From Wurfbainia villosa (Eukaryota > Streptophyta > Magnoliopsida > Zingiberales > Zingiberaceae), in contig CM045997.1 in assembly GCA_025175895.1 (NCBI GenBank), positions 103,278,479 to 103,342,478 of the forward strand: 64,000 nt of DNA, in the 5' to 3' direction. Position 1 is the stretch's first letter. Every line of letters starts with the position of its first letter. Below are positions 40,199-53,728 of the stretch, in pieces. The position numbers and the translations under genes were made by a program. Below the pieces are notes generated by a model. That model was given only the letters and a program-made list of their open reading frames with translations. It had not been told where the DNA came from and ran no database searches.

Positions 40199-43100
40199 TG
40201 TCACACCCCGAGAGTATGTCGTACCAAAAAGCAAACGGATGACATCTTCCCTGTACGTGGCAACATATCGGGTTAATACAAGGCCCGTAGGCCCACAACA
40301 ACATGACATATATATGGATAATACTAAACAATACATCCACAACAACACAAATGTGCGCACCGGTGCGACTCTAACATACTACACAAAAATAACATACAAA
40401 CCAACAGTGAAATACAACACTGATTATACATGGCCATAATACAAAACAACAGCGGAAGCAAATACCTGGAAAACCCCAATTGTTCGGTGTGAGATGGGAT
40501 CAGCTGGCAGAGCTCCGAACATCCAAGGAATTTTCAACCTGTTATCTGGGGGACAGGAAACCTAGGGTCCAGGGGTGGTGAGTATAAACTTAGGGGTAAT
40601 ATATAGAAAGTGCATGAACAACATATAAGGATATAGAGATCTACAAGTATACATGTGAAGATCTACAAGTATACAGCATGAGTCCAATAGACATACAATT
40701 CTATCCAAATCTAGTAACAAGTAACCATAGTATAGTCATACTCAATGTATATACTAAACTGATCAACTGAACATGAAGTAATGTACCAACGTACCTGACG
40801 GTCTGCAACACCATATGCTATATCATCCTGAATAGGTATACAATAACATAACCCATATAATTTACCAGGTCAATCCCATACCTGACCAACGCTCAGACAT
40901 ATGAACAATATATAATCACAGATAATAACAACCCGGTCCATACCACACTATAACATGACGCTAATCAAATGCATACAATAGTCTGGACCAACACATATAT
41001 CATGCTCAACACATAGCAGTATAAAATATGCAAATGACATGTATCATGATGTACAAACATATGCAGTAAACAAATGCAGCATCTCACAGGCATATGTAAA
41101 ACATATATCAAATACATGCATACATATATATCAGCAATGCATATGCATGGCCATGTCTGCGGACCCGTCCAACCACGACCCCAGTATGGCCCGGGTGGCA
41201 CGACATGACGACTAGCTCGACTCCAGCTGCTAATACTCTCGAGTGACCGAGTTGGGTAGTATGAATGAGTAACATATAAGCGTAAAAAGCTAACTACTCC
41301 CCAGGGGGTCCCTGTTGCTGGTCGCTCCGTCACTACCCATGAGTAGACGAGCTCTGCACACAGGACAACTGCACATCACACAACCACCGTCTATAGTGGG
41401 CGAGTGCTAACACCACTCTCCTCAGTGGCCAGGTGCGCATCTCTAGCTACCACCATCCATAGTGGCCGAGCGTAGCACATCTAATGCTCTGCCCTCAACC
41501 CTGCTACCACTACCCCGAGTGGCCGGGGAGACAGGATGACTAACGACCCGTCTCAACCACAAGGGAGACCCAGTCAACAGCATGCATGCAAATGTAATGA
41601 TGCATAGCTCCACACAAGTATCCTCGCAACACTCCCTATCTCACAGGGAGTCCTGGTCAACCAAAAGTCAACTATGCAAGGACTACAATCCACAAGACTC
41701 TCTCTATCGTACAAAGAGTCATACTCATCTGACAGTCAATAACGCTAAGACCTCTAGTCAGTAGCGAGATACTATTGACCATCCATATAACCATACACAG
41801 ATATACGATCCATAATGGATATACAATAATGCTAGGACCTCTAGTCCATAACCACATACTGACAACCACACACATTTATCTATGCATGGACAACTAGATC
41901 CACCATAGATGCACAACTAACATGTGTACGATACAACAATCGACTTCATAACCCAAACCATCACCTAACCCTAGTGATGTAACACAGTAATCCAATCTGA
42001 GGTCACAAGGATAACCCTAACCACCTGTACTTACTGAACATCCATCGACTAACACATAATAGGGTTTATAGTTCCTATTCGTGCTAGATAATCAATGAAA
42101 TAACAACAATATCTCAAAGGTCAAAGGCAGTACAAGCATATGATTAAATAAGAGTGGGTTTAAGGTAAACAAGTATAAACATATATCCAAATTCATGCAC
42201 TGGAATTTTGTCAAAACTACCGGACCAGGTAGATATTACCCACCTGATACGAAGCTCGAATAATCCTCACAGTCGTGGACCTGCTTCGTATTCCAAACCT
42301 GCACATAATAGCAACAATGATACAAGTATCCAACAAACGTAGGAACTAAACATTACATCGTTCCTATACTCGCATCCTTTCCTCGTCTACGAGGTAGAAA
42401 TCCTGATTACCCAAATTTGATACACCATAATCAGACTCGCTCCCACATCACAAGAGATTAACAAAAGATGCAGCCATTGGACTATACACTAACCATAGAA
42501 ATCTCCACAGTCACTGCCAATCCAGATTTAATCTCCTCATCTACCAAAATCAATCCTCTAAGCCACTTGGTCACTCCCCTATTGGATCAATCAAACCCGG
42601 CTACAACTTCCTCCACACACAGCCGACACAAAACGTAAAGCATCACCCCATATCCTACAGCTATGACAATTTACCTCCAGCTTAATTCTTAATCTGAAAC
42701 TTCTTCTTCCACACACACCCGACACTGATCAACAACTCCACAACATCGAAGGAAGAACACAGCTTACACCTTACTGCTTCAACTATACAGCCGGCACTAC
42801 ACAACATCACCCTTAGCATCCCCGATCACACCGAAAATCCGAAACAAAATTGAACACACAACAAGTAAGAGGGAAATAGATCGGAACTTACCAACACCTG
42901 GGATCCATCGTCGTTACTCCTTCCCTAATCCCTTGCTCACCGAAGACAGTCCAAGCTCACACTGCCAACCACGGATCCAAGCTCAAATAGAAATCCCACA
43001 GCTAAAATCTCAGCTCATATCTCAAAGAAGGAAGGAGATCGATCCTTACCTAACTCCGGTGACGGTCGGTGGCGAAATCCTCGATTGGCAGCTCACTGCC

Positions 43101-43529
43101 GCGACAACGACGTCGCCTGTCCGTCGGAAGTGTCGCTGCATTTTTCCCAAGTGAGAACCCCTTGATCCCTGGCCGGAGATCAGCCCAGTGGGGCGCCGTC
43201 GAGCTGCTCGCCCTGGACGCCGACGAGTGGAGATCGGTGACGAAAACCGCACGGAGCAGAGCAATGACGCGGTGAAGAAGAAATGGGGATCGCGATACAC
43301 TTGGTTCGTTCAACAACTTTTTAATGTTTTTCGACCGATTCGGTTAAACTAGCCCAATCCCATTGGATTCAGCTCAGCCGGTTCAACCCTTAACCCAAGT
43401 CAAGCCCAGTTTCAGCCCAACTAGCTAATCAACTTAATTAGCCCACTAATTAAGCCAATTAATCTACTCATTAACCTCAATTAATTAAATGGTTAATTCA
43501 TAATAATAATTTTTTTTCTATATCTTACA
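40199..43529 (-). repeat. 3' LTR of element E
   Basis: On the minus strand starts TGTAAGATATAG and ends CTCGGGGTGTGACA. Homologous to 47494-50795 and, inverted, to much of 60208-63944. Contains blocks of CCACTATGGATGGTGGTAG-like repeats (41330-41530). No gene. Confidence 0.9.
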
Positions 43530-43540
43530 TTCTCCCCCAC

Positions 43541-45200
43541 TAATAAAAATTTGGTCCCCAAATTTCTGACTCATGTACGAGTACGAGATGTCAAAACAAT
43601 CATCTCAAGTATCTGGAGAAAAGGCACACACCTCAATTGTCTAAGTGGGGTTCTGAGTTCGAATATCATATTCCAGCTCTTATACGGTCTCAGCCAACCT
43701 ATTTAGAGGTTAATAATTGTACCAGAGTGGAGCTCTATACCCGTGACCGGTGGGAGACTTTGTCAGAATCGTAAGATGAATCATGAATCACTATCAGAAA
43801 TGATATTCAAGGTTACTCCATGGATATAATTTCATCAAGAGATCCAACAAAATTCATCTTACGGCTCGGAAGAAAATGAACGGACCTAGCTAATCGATCA
43901 TCGAATACCCAAATTCTATCAAGTCCTTTCCGAATTCGAGATAATCTTCCAACGTTGTCCATCGTACTAGGCTACCACTTCCATCACGGTACGTAACCCT
44001 ACTGGTCATTAATATTCCACTTTTACATGTTGGCACACCAACATCAAACTACAGAATCATCCATGTCCCACATATCGTTCCACCAACCGGAACGTCTCAA
44101 TGCTCACTATTTTCGGATACACTCCGAATAAATCATCACTCTCGAATAAAGAGTCTCCTGAAACAACTCATCCTAAATCGAATGCAACTCTCGGAACCAC
44201 TATCCTTCTCATAGACGGAGAACTATTCTCATAAGAGAAATTAATCTAATGTCCAAAATTCACTCTGTCACCCAGAACTGAAAGGAATTGGAAGACTATA
44301 ATGACTAATCTCGCTAGTTTCTCAACCAGCATACACATAATATATGTCCCATTCAACTGCATCGGGATCGCTCCTAATCCCTGAAATGATGCACCTACGT
44401 ACAATACTCTTCCATCCATATCGGACGGATTAACTAACACTGACACAAAAGTCAGCCACCGTCTAGGCCTTGAAACCTAGATTCCCAAGCTTCCGACTAA
44501 GTGATTCCCATCACTTCCTTAGTCCAACAAATCTATGGTATAGTAACTCTAGAGCATCCTATCCACATCTATGGTAAATACAAAATCAATCTAGGGAAAC
44601 CACAACTTCCCTCAAGATTGGGAATATATCCATAAATATATCCTCCACAGATATGATGACAATCGATCTCAAATACTCCAAGAGTACTTGATTCCTCAAG
44701 TCCATGAACGACTAAATCGTCGATAAGTCTAACAACATTATCAACATCTCCTAAAATTCATACCAAGTATGAAATGTCGTCTTCTACACACCTGCATCCT
44801 TTTACTCTAAGCTGATGATCGCTCAATCATCACACCGATATCGATAACTGTATGACACCAAGTCACTACAATATCAGCACTCCAATCGTAGATCAACCCT
44901 AGAGTATACACAGGTATTCGTTAACTGATCTCAATAGATCATCTATCCACAACGACGGATATTCATCCTCAACCACTACTGCTTTCCATCATCCATAATC
45001 GATGTATAACCCCAAAGGTTCATCTCTCTTTTAATAAAGAGTTACGAGTCTTCTCAAGAAAAAAAATACTAGGAGAGATAAATCCCCTCATGAGAAATAC
45101 TGGGACGGATAAATATTCCATCCTACACCTCCTATAATCGCAACTTACGTTCTTCCAATTTTCACAGTGTTTAGCAACACCGATACCCATAAAATCATCT
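43541..45200 (-). pseudogene. Decayed reverse transcriptase, RNase H and integrase of element E
   Basis: RT remnants include RVDLR, KTTFHTWYEF (about 44764-44793), SFMDLRNQVLLEYL and VEDIF near 44640 in place of the active-site IDDI. RNase H remnant 44446-44246 reads DGRVLYVGASFQGLGAIPMQ. Integrase remnants include CQHVKVEY..PVGL (about 44000-44040) and DDRLARSVHFLPSRKM (about 43860-43910). The pol end LWYNY...ELEYDIRTQNP lies near 43650-43720. Many stops, missing blocks. Order and similarity to VLMQ/DRLTKSAHFLP of chromoviruses support the call; single blocks are weak. Confidence 0.65.
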
Positions 45201-47474
45201 CCCGGTATGAGGTCCCCAATATCAGAACTATTTCCGAAATCACCTCAATCGCTTACTCCACTTGCCCATGCAATGACAAGCCCGGGAGTTCATCCGAATC
45301 TATATCCGAATACTCTCGAATTATATGCACATTCGAGATACATGTTATACCCTCATTTCAACAATTTAACTATCCGCAAGGATATGTCTATAATAAAGAT
45401 ATGTCTAGCAAAGGCTAAGGGTATCCCTTGACTTCTTGATTGTTGGTCAACATCTCACCTGACGATAGAGATACCACCAATCCATAAGTCGATAGGAACC
45501 CATCTAATACTATCTAAGAATGTTCTAGACCTGGCTACCGGTGACTATCAGTATCTCCCAATATATCCACACAGGGTAAACTAAGGTAATACCCCAAATG
45601 ATCAATTCTTCGGTCTACTATATCTCTTCTCGAGTAATCATGTAAACTCGCCCAACATCTGTTCTTGACGGCTGAGCTCAAGTAGCTGCAAAAGTCTGCC
45701 ATGGAGGAACTGAAATCAACTGCTGAACTGAGATACAAACTTAAACAACCACAATGGAGATGGTAAACACTATGTACTGGCAAAGGATACACATCCAGCT
45801 GTAAAATACTAAAGAACTGTCAACATCATAGCACGCTCCATCTCTGTGAAAGGTATAACTACATCTGGAGAATACGACATAGATATGACCATCGTCGTAT
45901 ACTCTCTCTCCTCTGAACAAATCATAACTACGCCTGGGAAAATAATAGTTGCTGTCGTCTGGGAAGGTAACAGTTGCTGTCGTCTGGGAAGGTAACAGTT
46001 GTTGTCTGAATATCTGAATCTTCTGAGATGTCTTCGGCTGATACTGCTGAGTAACTTACTTCTTCCGGATGAAAGTATCAAAGAGCTCCAACTATATCTG
46101 AGGTAGTAGATCGCTGCTGATATGATACTCTATTTTTCTGTCATGATCTCGGCTTCCGAGGTTGTGGATCGTCCGCTCGAAAGCATCCTCCATAGTCTTC
46201 CACTGAGTACATACTCTCATCGTAGATACCGGCTGCTTATAGTAGAAATAGATACAATGGTCCATCGAATAATCTGACTCTGTGTCTCGTCGTAACCCGC
46301 ACTGCACACACATAATCTCCCTTCGGAGTCTTTCCTCTGAGTTCACTGATAAACATGAGAAGCTGCTGACAATCTGCAATCGGTCTTCTATGATCAAAAA
46401 AACTCTCCAATAGTCGCTCGTGACTCATGACTTTAATCTTGCTCCTTTTATCCAACATTTAGAGATTTCAGATTCCAATAATTTGACTTGCAATATCTGC
46501 TTATCAAATCTCCAACTCTTTAAAATACTTGCTACATAGTCATTTCTATACACATGACTCGGTCTATCCACTTCTGGTAGGATCTGGTAGGAGATCCAAA
46601 CATTCTGATCAAGATGTCAACCGATAACCCATGGGTGGCCAAAACCAACCCAATCACATTCTTGGGCTATTAAATGGTCGTAACCTTCACAAGTCTAACG
46701 ACTCTGTATGGTACTCCCATTACCAAACAATCACCCTACTCGATGCCCAAGAATTTCCTGACAATGAGTCAAAAATGACGTGGGGAAATACTATCTCACA
46801 ACATCACTGAACTGTGACCAAGTGATACATCATTTCCCGTAGGTTATTTCCTATATCTTCCACCAAGTATCGGTTATATCCGGATAATGGTATTCAACTA
46901 ACACTACTATCTTCGTATAACACGAGTTAAGTACCCAAAAGTACTCTCAAAGTTATACAACCAAGCATGACCAATTCAGGGATCAAAATCCCTATGAATA
47001 TCTCCAAACTAATCCTCTACTATCTGCATCAGCAATAGTGTACTCGCTTGTCCATTACCCATAGGTAATGATCTAACTAACATAATTAGTGAAAATCTTA
47101 GGACTATAATCCTTGATCTCCACAAGAGATGTGACTACTAACCCCTGCTATCCGACTCGGTATCAGTCGGCTCTCAAAGGTAATTCACCTTTTCGACAGT
47201 AGGTACATGTCTAATAACCTCAATATGTCGTTCCCGTGGTCAACTCAAATCACAGTTACGAATACTAACTAACACCCTACAAGTCATCCCAATTATAAGC
47301 AACTAAATGCATAACCAATAGAAGGATATGTAATAACTGTTAACATACCTTAAACCTTGTAGCTCGGAGATGTCCGCAATAGCCAGATCCTAGAACTCAC
47401 AAAACCAAAACCGAGTAAAGCAAAACTCGATGTCCGAACGAAATAAAATCCGAAAATGGACTTCACAACCTAGG
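45201..47474 (-). other. Gag and leader region of element E, no intact frame
   Basis: Expected to hold gag and protease, but I recognise no zinc knuckle or D-S-G motif. Short frames (46458-46237, 46397-46092) suggest old coding sequence. A 25-bp unit CAGTTGCTGTCGTCTGGGAA is repeated in tandem at about 45947-46005. Confidence 0.5.
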
Positions 47475-47486
47475 GCTCTGATACCA
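47475..47486 (-). other. tRNA-Met primer-binding site of element E
   Basis: TGGTATCAGAGC on the minus strand, seven bases (ATTTTAT) from the LTR end. The same arrangement is at 63945-63963 in element F. Confidence 0.88.
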
Positions 47487-47493
47487 ATAAAAT

Positions 47494-50400
47494 TGTCACA
47501 CCCCGAGAGTATGCCGTACCGAAAAGCAAACGGACGACATCTCCCCTGTACGTGGCAACATATCGGGTTAATACAAGGCCCGTAGGCCCACAACAACATG
47601 ACATATATATGGACAATACTAAACAATACATCCACAACAACACAAAGGTGCGACTCTAACATACTACACAAAAATAACATACAAACCAACAGCCAAATAC
47701 AACACTGATTATACATGGCCATAATACAAAACAACAGCGGAAGCAAATATGTGGAAAACCCCAATTGTTCGGTGTGAGATGGGATCAGCTGGAGGAGCTC
47801 CGAACGTCCAAGGAATCTTCTACCTGTTATCTGGGCTACAGGAAACCCAGGGTCCAGGGGTGGTGAGTATAAACTCAGGGGAAATATATAGAAAGTTCAT
47901 GAACTACATATAAGGATATAGAGATCTACAAGTATGCATGTGAAGATCTACAGGTATACAACATGAGTCCAATAGACATACAATTCTATCCAAATCTAGT
48001 AACAAGTAACCACAGTATAGTCATACTCAATGTATATACTAAACTGATCAATTGAACATGAAGTAATGTACCAACATACCTGACGGTCTGCAACATCATA
48101 TGCTATATCATCCTGAATAGGTATACAATAACATAACCCATATAACGTACCAGGTCAATCCCATATCTGACCAACGCTCAGACATATGAACAGTATATAA
48201 TCACAGATAATAACATCCCGGTCCATACCACACTATGACATGACGCTAATCAAATGCATACAACAGTTTGGACCAACACATATATCATGCTCAACACATA
48301 GCAGTATAAAATATGCAAATGACATGTATCATAATGTACAAACATATGCAACAAACAAATGCAGTATCTCACAGGCATATGTAAAACATATATCAAATAC
48401 ATGCATACATATATATCAGCAATGCATATGCATGGCCATGTCTCATGACTGGCCCAACCACGACCCCAAGATGTCCCGTGGCACTAAGATGACGACTAGC
48501 CCGACTCCAGCTACCACTACTCTCGAGTGACCGAGTTGGGTAGTATGAATGAGTAGCATATAAGCGTAAAATTCTAACTACTCCCTGGGGGTCCCTACTG
48601 CTGGTCGCTCCGTCACTACCCATGAGTAGACGAGCTCTGCACACAGGATAACTACACGTCACACAACCACCGTCTATAGTAGGTGAGTGCTAACACCACT
48701 CTCCTCAGTGGCCAGGTGTGCATCTCCAGCTACCACCATCCATAGTGGCCAAGCGCGGCACATCCAATGCTCTGCCCTCAACCCTGCTACCACTACCCCG
48801 AGTGACCGGGGAGGCAGGATGACTGACGACCCGTCTCAACCACAAGGGAGACCCAGTCAACAACATGCATGCAAATGTAATGATGCATAGCTCCACACAA
48901 GTATCCTCGCAACACTCCCTATCTCACGGGGAGTCCTGGTCAACCAAAAGTCAACTATGCAAGGACAACAATCCACAAGACTCTCTCTATCGTACAAAGA
49001 GTCATACTCATCTGACAGTTAACCATGCTAAGACCTCTAGTCAGTAGCGAGATACTATCGACCATCCATATAATCATACACAGATATACGATCCATAATG
49101 GATATACAATCATGATAGGACCTCTAGTCCATAACTACATACTGACAACCACACATATTTATCTATGCACGGACAACTAGATCCATCATAGATGCACAAC
49201 TAACATGTGTACAATACAACAATCGACTTCATAACTCAAACCATCACCTAACCCTTGTGAGGTAACACAGTAATCCAATCTGAGGTCACAAGGATAACCC
49301 TAACCACCTGTACTTACTGAACATCCATCGGCTAACACATAATAGGGTTTATAGTTCCTATCCGTGCTAGATAATCAATGAAATAACAGCAATATCTCAA
49401 AGGTCAAAGGCAGTACAAGCATATGATTAAATAAGAGTGGATTTAAGGTAAATAAGTATAAACATATATCCAAATTCATGCACTGGAATTTGGTCAAAAC
49501 TACCAGACCAGGTAGATATTACCCACCTGATACGAAGCTCGAATAATCCTCACAGTCGTGGACCTGCTTCGTATTCCAAACCTGCATATAATAGCAACAA
49601 TGATACAAGTATCCAACAAACGTAGGAACTAAACATTACATCGTTCCTATACTCGCATCCTTTCCTCGTCTACGAGGTAGAAATCCTGATTACCCAAATT
49701 TGATACACCATAATCAGACTCGCTCCCACATCACAAGAGATTAACAAAAGATGCAACCATTGGACTATATACTAACCATAGAAATCTCCACAGTCACTGC
49801 CAGTCCAGATTTAATCTCCTCATCTACCAAAATCAATCCTCTAAGCCACTTGGTCACTCCCCTATTGGATCAATCAAACCTGGCTACAACTTCCTCCACA
49901 TACAGTTGACACAAAACGTAAACCATCACCCCATATCCTACAGCTATGACAATTTACCTCCAGCTTAATTCTTAATCTGAAACTTCTTCTTCCACACACA
50001 CCCGACACAGATCAACAACCCCACAGCGTCGAAGGAAGAACACAACTTACACCTTGCTGCTTCAACTATACAGCCGACACTACACAACATCACCCTTAGC
50101 ATCCCCGATCACACCGGAAATCCGAAACAAAATTGAACACACAACAAGTAAGAGGGAAATAGATCGGAACTTACCAACACCTGGGATCCATCGTCGTTAC
50201 TCCTTCCCTAATCCCTTGCTCACTGAAGACAGTCCAAGCTCACACTGCCAACCACGGATCCAAGCTCAAATAGAAATCCCACAGCTTAAATCTCAACTCA
50301 TATCTCAAGGAGATCGATCCTTACCTAACTCCGGCGACGGTCGATGGCGAAATCCTCGATTGGCGACTCGCCGACAACGATGTCGCTGTGAAGTGTCGCA

Positions 50401-50795
50401 TTTTCCCAAGTGAGAACCCTTGATCCTCGGCGGAGATCACCCGAGGCCGTCAGCCGCCGCCGGATGTCGACGAGTGGAGATCGGTGACGAAAACCGAACG
50501 GAGCAGAGAAATGACATGGAGAAGAAGAAATGGGGATCGCGATGCACTTGGTTCGTTCGACGGCTTTTTAATGTCGTTCGACCGATTCGGTTAAACCAAA
50601 CCAATCCCATTGGATTCAGCTCAACCGGTTCAACCCTTAACCCAAGTCAAGCCCAATTTCAGCCCAAGCACAGTTTCAGCCCAACTAGCTAATCAACTTA
50701 ATTAGCCCACTAATTAAGCCAATTAATCTACTCATTAACCTCAATTAATTAAAGGGTTAATTCATAATAATAATTTTTTTTTTCTGTATCTTACA
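47494..50795 (-). repeat. 5' LTR of element E
   Basis: Partner of 40199-43529. Its outer end reads TGTAAGATACAG on the minus strand. Indels versus the other LTR cluster at 50310-50460, matching 43030-43220, where the left copy is longer. Confidence 0.9.
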
Positions 50796-50800
50796 TATTC

Positions 50801-51421
50801 AAAGGACAAGAAAAGACACAATGATGCTCATTTTGCTTGAATTCATACTTTTAGAGTCATCAAATTTGTTTTAGCCAAAATGATTTTATGACTAAAATAA
50901 CTCGATAGACAAAAAGGACTTAAAATCTTATATGAAGAGCATAATTTGATTCTAGAGACTATTAAGAATTCAATGGTGTCCATTTTGCACAAATATGAAC
51001 TATTTTGACATTGTCAAATTGTTGTAGCTAAAATAGTTTAATGGTCTCAAAGTGCTCCAAATTTTAAATAAAAGAGAAATATAATTAAAGGACAAATAGG
51101 GATGCAATGATGTACACTTTTATGAATCTTAGCCCACTAGGGCTATATTTTGCCCTAAATAATTTGTCAGCAAAAAAAAACTTAAAATCTTGAACAAAAA
51201 TAATACATAGATTTAGGGAACGAGTTGCCCATTTTATAAAAATTTGAACCTTTTAGTGCCATGAAGCATGTTTTGGCCAAAACAAAATGCATATATAAAT
51301 TTACTGAACTAGTAAAGATGGAAGGTTGCTTATTTGACATGAATTTGAGCCCTTTTGGTTGTCAAGATATATTGGGCAAAGTAAGCTGATAATAAAAAAG
51401 GGTTTAAAATTGACAACAATG
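50801..51421. repeat. Degenerate tandem repeat of about 130 bp
   Basis: About five poorly conserved units. Recurrent pieces in order: GACACAATGATG, CCATTTTGC, TGAATTTGAGCCCTTTTGG or variants, GTCATCAAAT, TTTTGGCCAAAATGATTT, and AAGGACTTAAAATCTTG. Each occurs near 50800-50940, 50960-51070, 51080-51190, 51205-51300 and 51310-51410. Unit length varies from about 100 to 150 bp. It extends left of element E at about 40090-40198. Identity unknown. Confidence 0.6.
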
Positions 51422-52980
51422 TGTTGGGAACATTGACATTGCTAGAGAGGAATGACCAATGATTCACGAGTTGTCACATATTTTGCTCGTCTACGAAGAA
51501 TTAATACATAGTAGAAAAAAATATATAAAATAAATAAATAACACATGCATAATACCTCAATTTTTATGTAGATCGAAACTATTGATTCCTACTTCACGAT
51601 CTAATTTTACCGATATCACCACTATATTTTTCTCATTCTCGAATATCTTCTGGAGATGAAAAAACCTTTTACAATATATGTTTTTTACGAGTAATACAAA
51701 GAAGAAAATAAAGATAAAAATGTAAATGAAAATATATTTACAAATGGATTTTACTTTTGTTCGCTTTCTTGTTGTTTTGGAATGCTCTCTAAAGGTTTGA
51801 AATGTAGCGACACTTCCCCTTTGAAGTCTCCAAGAACAGACTTCAAAATCTTTCACGAAATTCTCTTTTATAGGCTTTAAGTCTCGATTGATTTTCACCT
51901 CATAGTCAACTACTTATCACCATCAATTGATTATTCCATTATAGATTCGATTGTTTCACCTGCAGAATGATTCTTTCCAACTCAAATTTGACCACTATAG
52001 TTGATTGCTTATTACAATCAGTCAATTGTTGCTAAAACAGTCAAGTCCGTCAATCATGTTCTAAACTCTCTGTTCACTTGAATAGTAATATTAGTCAATT
52101 GTTCATTTCTAACAATCGACTAATGATGATTAGTCGAGTTGAACAATCAAGTTTCAAACTCTCTTAATATCAGTCAATTGCTCCTCTCTAGTAATCGATT
52201 AATGATGATTAATTGAGTTGAATAGTTATGTTTCAAATTCTTTATTTTCTCAAATAGTGACATTAGTCAATTGCTCGTCTCCAACAATCGACTAATCAAT
52301 TCCAAAACCCTTGTAAACTTCCTTAAACTCCTAATCTCGGGGTATGATTTAGTCAATTGCAATTGCATAGTAGTCTACTAATATTGCTATTAGCCTTTCC
52401 AAGGTTGAAACCTTACTTTGCTTAGCATCTGATAGACCTTAAACTATCATAATTTCTTTCGCTTAGCATCCGGTCATCCTTGATCTTATAATACTTCATT
52501 CGCTTAGCATCCGATTAACCTTGAATTACCAAGGCTTCATCATTGCCAAACTGTCTGTTCTCTTTGACCTGTTTAGACTTCCCTTCTCATGTCAAGCATC
52601 CGATCAACCTTGATCTAATGAAATTTCATCATTACCAAACATCCAATCCTCAAGTTGTTTGGACTTCTTCTTGTGTCAAGTATTTAATCAACCTTGATAT
52701 GCTAGAACTTCATCATTGTTAAACATTCAGTCCTTATTGATCTATTTGGACAGTCTGTTCATGTCTTATATCTAATCCTTCTTGATCTATTAGGGCTTCC
52801 ATCCATGTATCTAACATTCAATCCTCCGTGTTCTATTAAGATTTTCATCCACGTACCTAATATTCTATCCTCTGTGACCTGTTAGAACTTTCATTCACAT
52901 GTCTAACATTTAGTCCTTTGTGACTTGTTAGGATTTTCGTTACACGCCAAGTGTCTGATCCTCCACCATAACTCATCCAT
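51422..52980 (-). repeat. Decayed copia-type LTR (solo or truncated)
   Basis: Starts TGTTGGGAACATTGACATTGC and GTAGAG-like sequence, resembling the ends of LTR C. It then has the ATTGATTCCTACTTCACGATC region, repeated AGTCAATTG half-palindromes (51900-52360), and diverged repeats of CTTAGCATCCGATCAACCTTG followed by CTTCATCATTGCC (52430-52900), as in LTR A at 17930-18210. The right end near 52980 is uncertain and no TSD was found. It appears to truncate the LINE to its right. Confidence 0.55.
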
Positions 52981-53728
52981 TGGAGGAATCTGAAAAACAG
53001 ATGCTCTTGTGTCTCCTCCTCATGTCTGCAAAAAGCACACCACCTATCCTCAAGGTACTCTAGCCTTTCTCTAGCGAGAAGTTTCCATTGTGACAACATC
53101 TATAGCATGTCTGCATAACACAGTTGTAGGTATGTTTTCACACTATATTCGCCCATGGCTTCTTAGGATTAGGCTTTTTGAAGAAATCATAAGTGTACTT
53201 CGTTCAGTTACGTATTGCTGATACAAAAAGGATAGAATCGTGTTATTATATGATTAACGTGAATGGTCCCAATGGTGTCTCATATCTGCAAGAATCTCTT
53301 GATCAGTGAGGAGTCTATGCGTGATGCTTGCCAAGTTCAAATGTTTGCTTGACTCAAGTATGTATTATGTATCCATTTAGTCCATAATGTATCCTGTTTC
53401 TCTTGGATCTATCATGGTACTTTTTCCAGTAATGTTAGGTTCCAAGCTTTTAAATCTTTAAATGCTAGCCATCCTTCATCCTTTGGGATGCACATATCTA
53501 TCTAAAATATTGGTAGATACTTAGATGTCCACATAAAAGATCTACAAATATTGTAAATGAGGTTTATAATACCATATGTCAATGAAAGAATCGATAATTA
53601 GAAGCATTCCATAACTTGAAGGGTTGATGCGATAAATTGTGCCTTCCCTACATAGGATAAGGTCTTCCTCGATCGAGCATTAATTCTCCTGATAAGGGAA
53701 TCCAAAAGGGACTATATCAAACACCTTG
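52981..53728 (-). pseudogene. LINE pseudogene, 3' part (post-RT and zf-RVT domain)
   Basis: Non-LTR retrotransposon on the minus strand. From the right: INARSRKTLSYVGKAQFIAS, TLQVMECF, ICRSFMWTSKYLP, IPKDEGWLAFKDLKAWNLTL (about 53690-53400). Then the zf-RVT-like WKLLARERL...RWCAFCRHEEETQEHLFF (53099-52990). These are standard landmarks of plant L1-type ORF2. Stops are frequent. The gene is split from its RT by solo LTR G and cut at the left by the LTR remnant. Confidence 0.85.

Larger units (their letters stand above)
40199..50795 (-). mobile_element. Ty3/gypsy chromovirus-like element E (Tekay/Del-like), decayed, full length
   Basis: 10,597 bp, TSD TATTC (40194-40198 and 50796-50800). LTRs 40199-43529 (3,331 bp) and 47494-50795 (3,302 bp). 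Minus orientation: primer-binding site TGGTATCAGAGC at 47475-47486 and polypurine tract GTGGGGGAGAA at 43530-43540. The internal 3.9 kb is short for an autonomous element. Reverse transcriptase, RNase H and integrase are recognisable only in fragments. LTR length, primer and the pol C-terminus fit the Tekay/Del group. The two LTRs are similar over their whole length, with small indels. Confidence 0.88.

Noticed and set aside
43046..43316. Arg/Ser-rich minus-strand frames near the outer end of LTR E
   Set aside because: Both overlap in different frames, and the matching part of the other LTR (50310-50540) has indels that break them.
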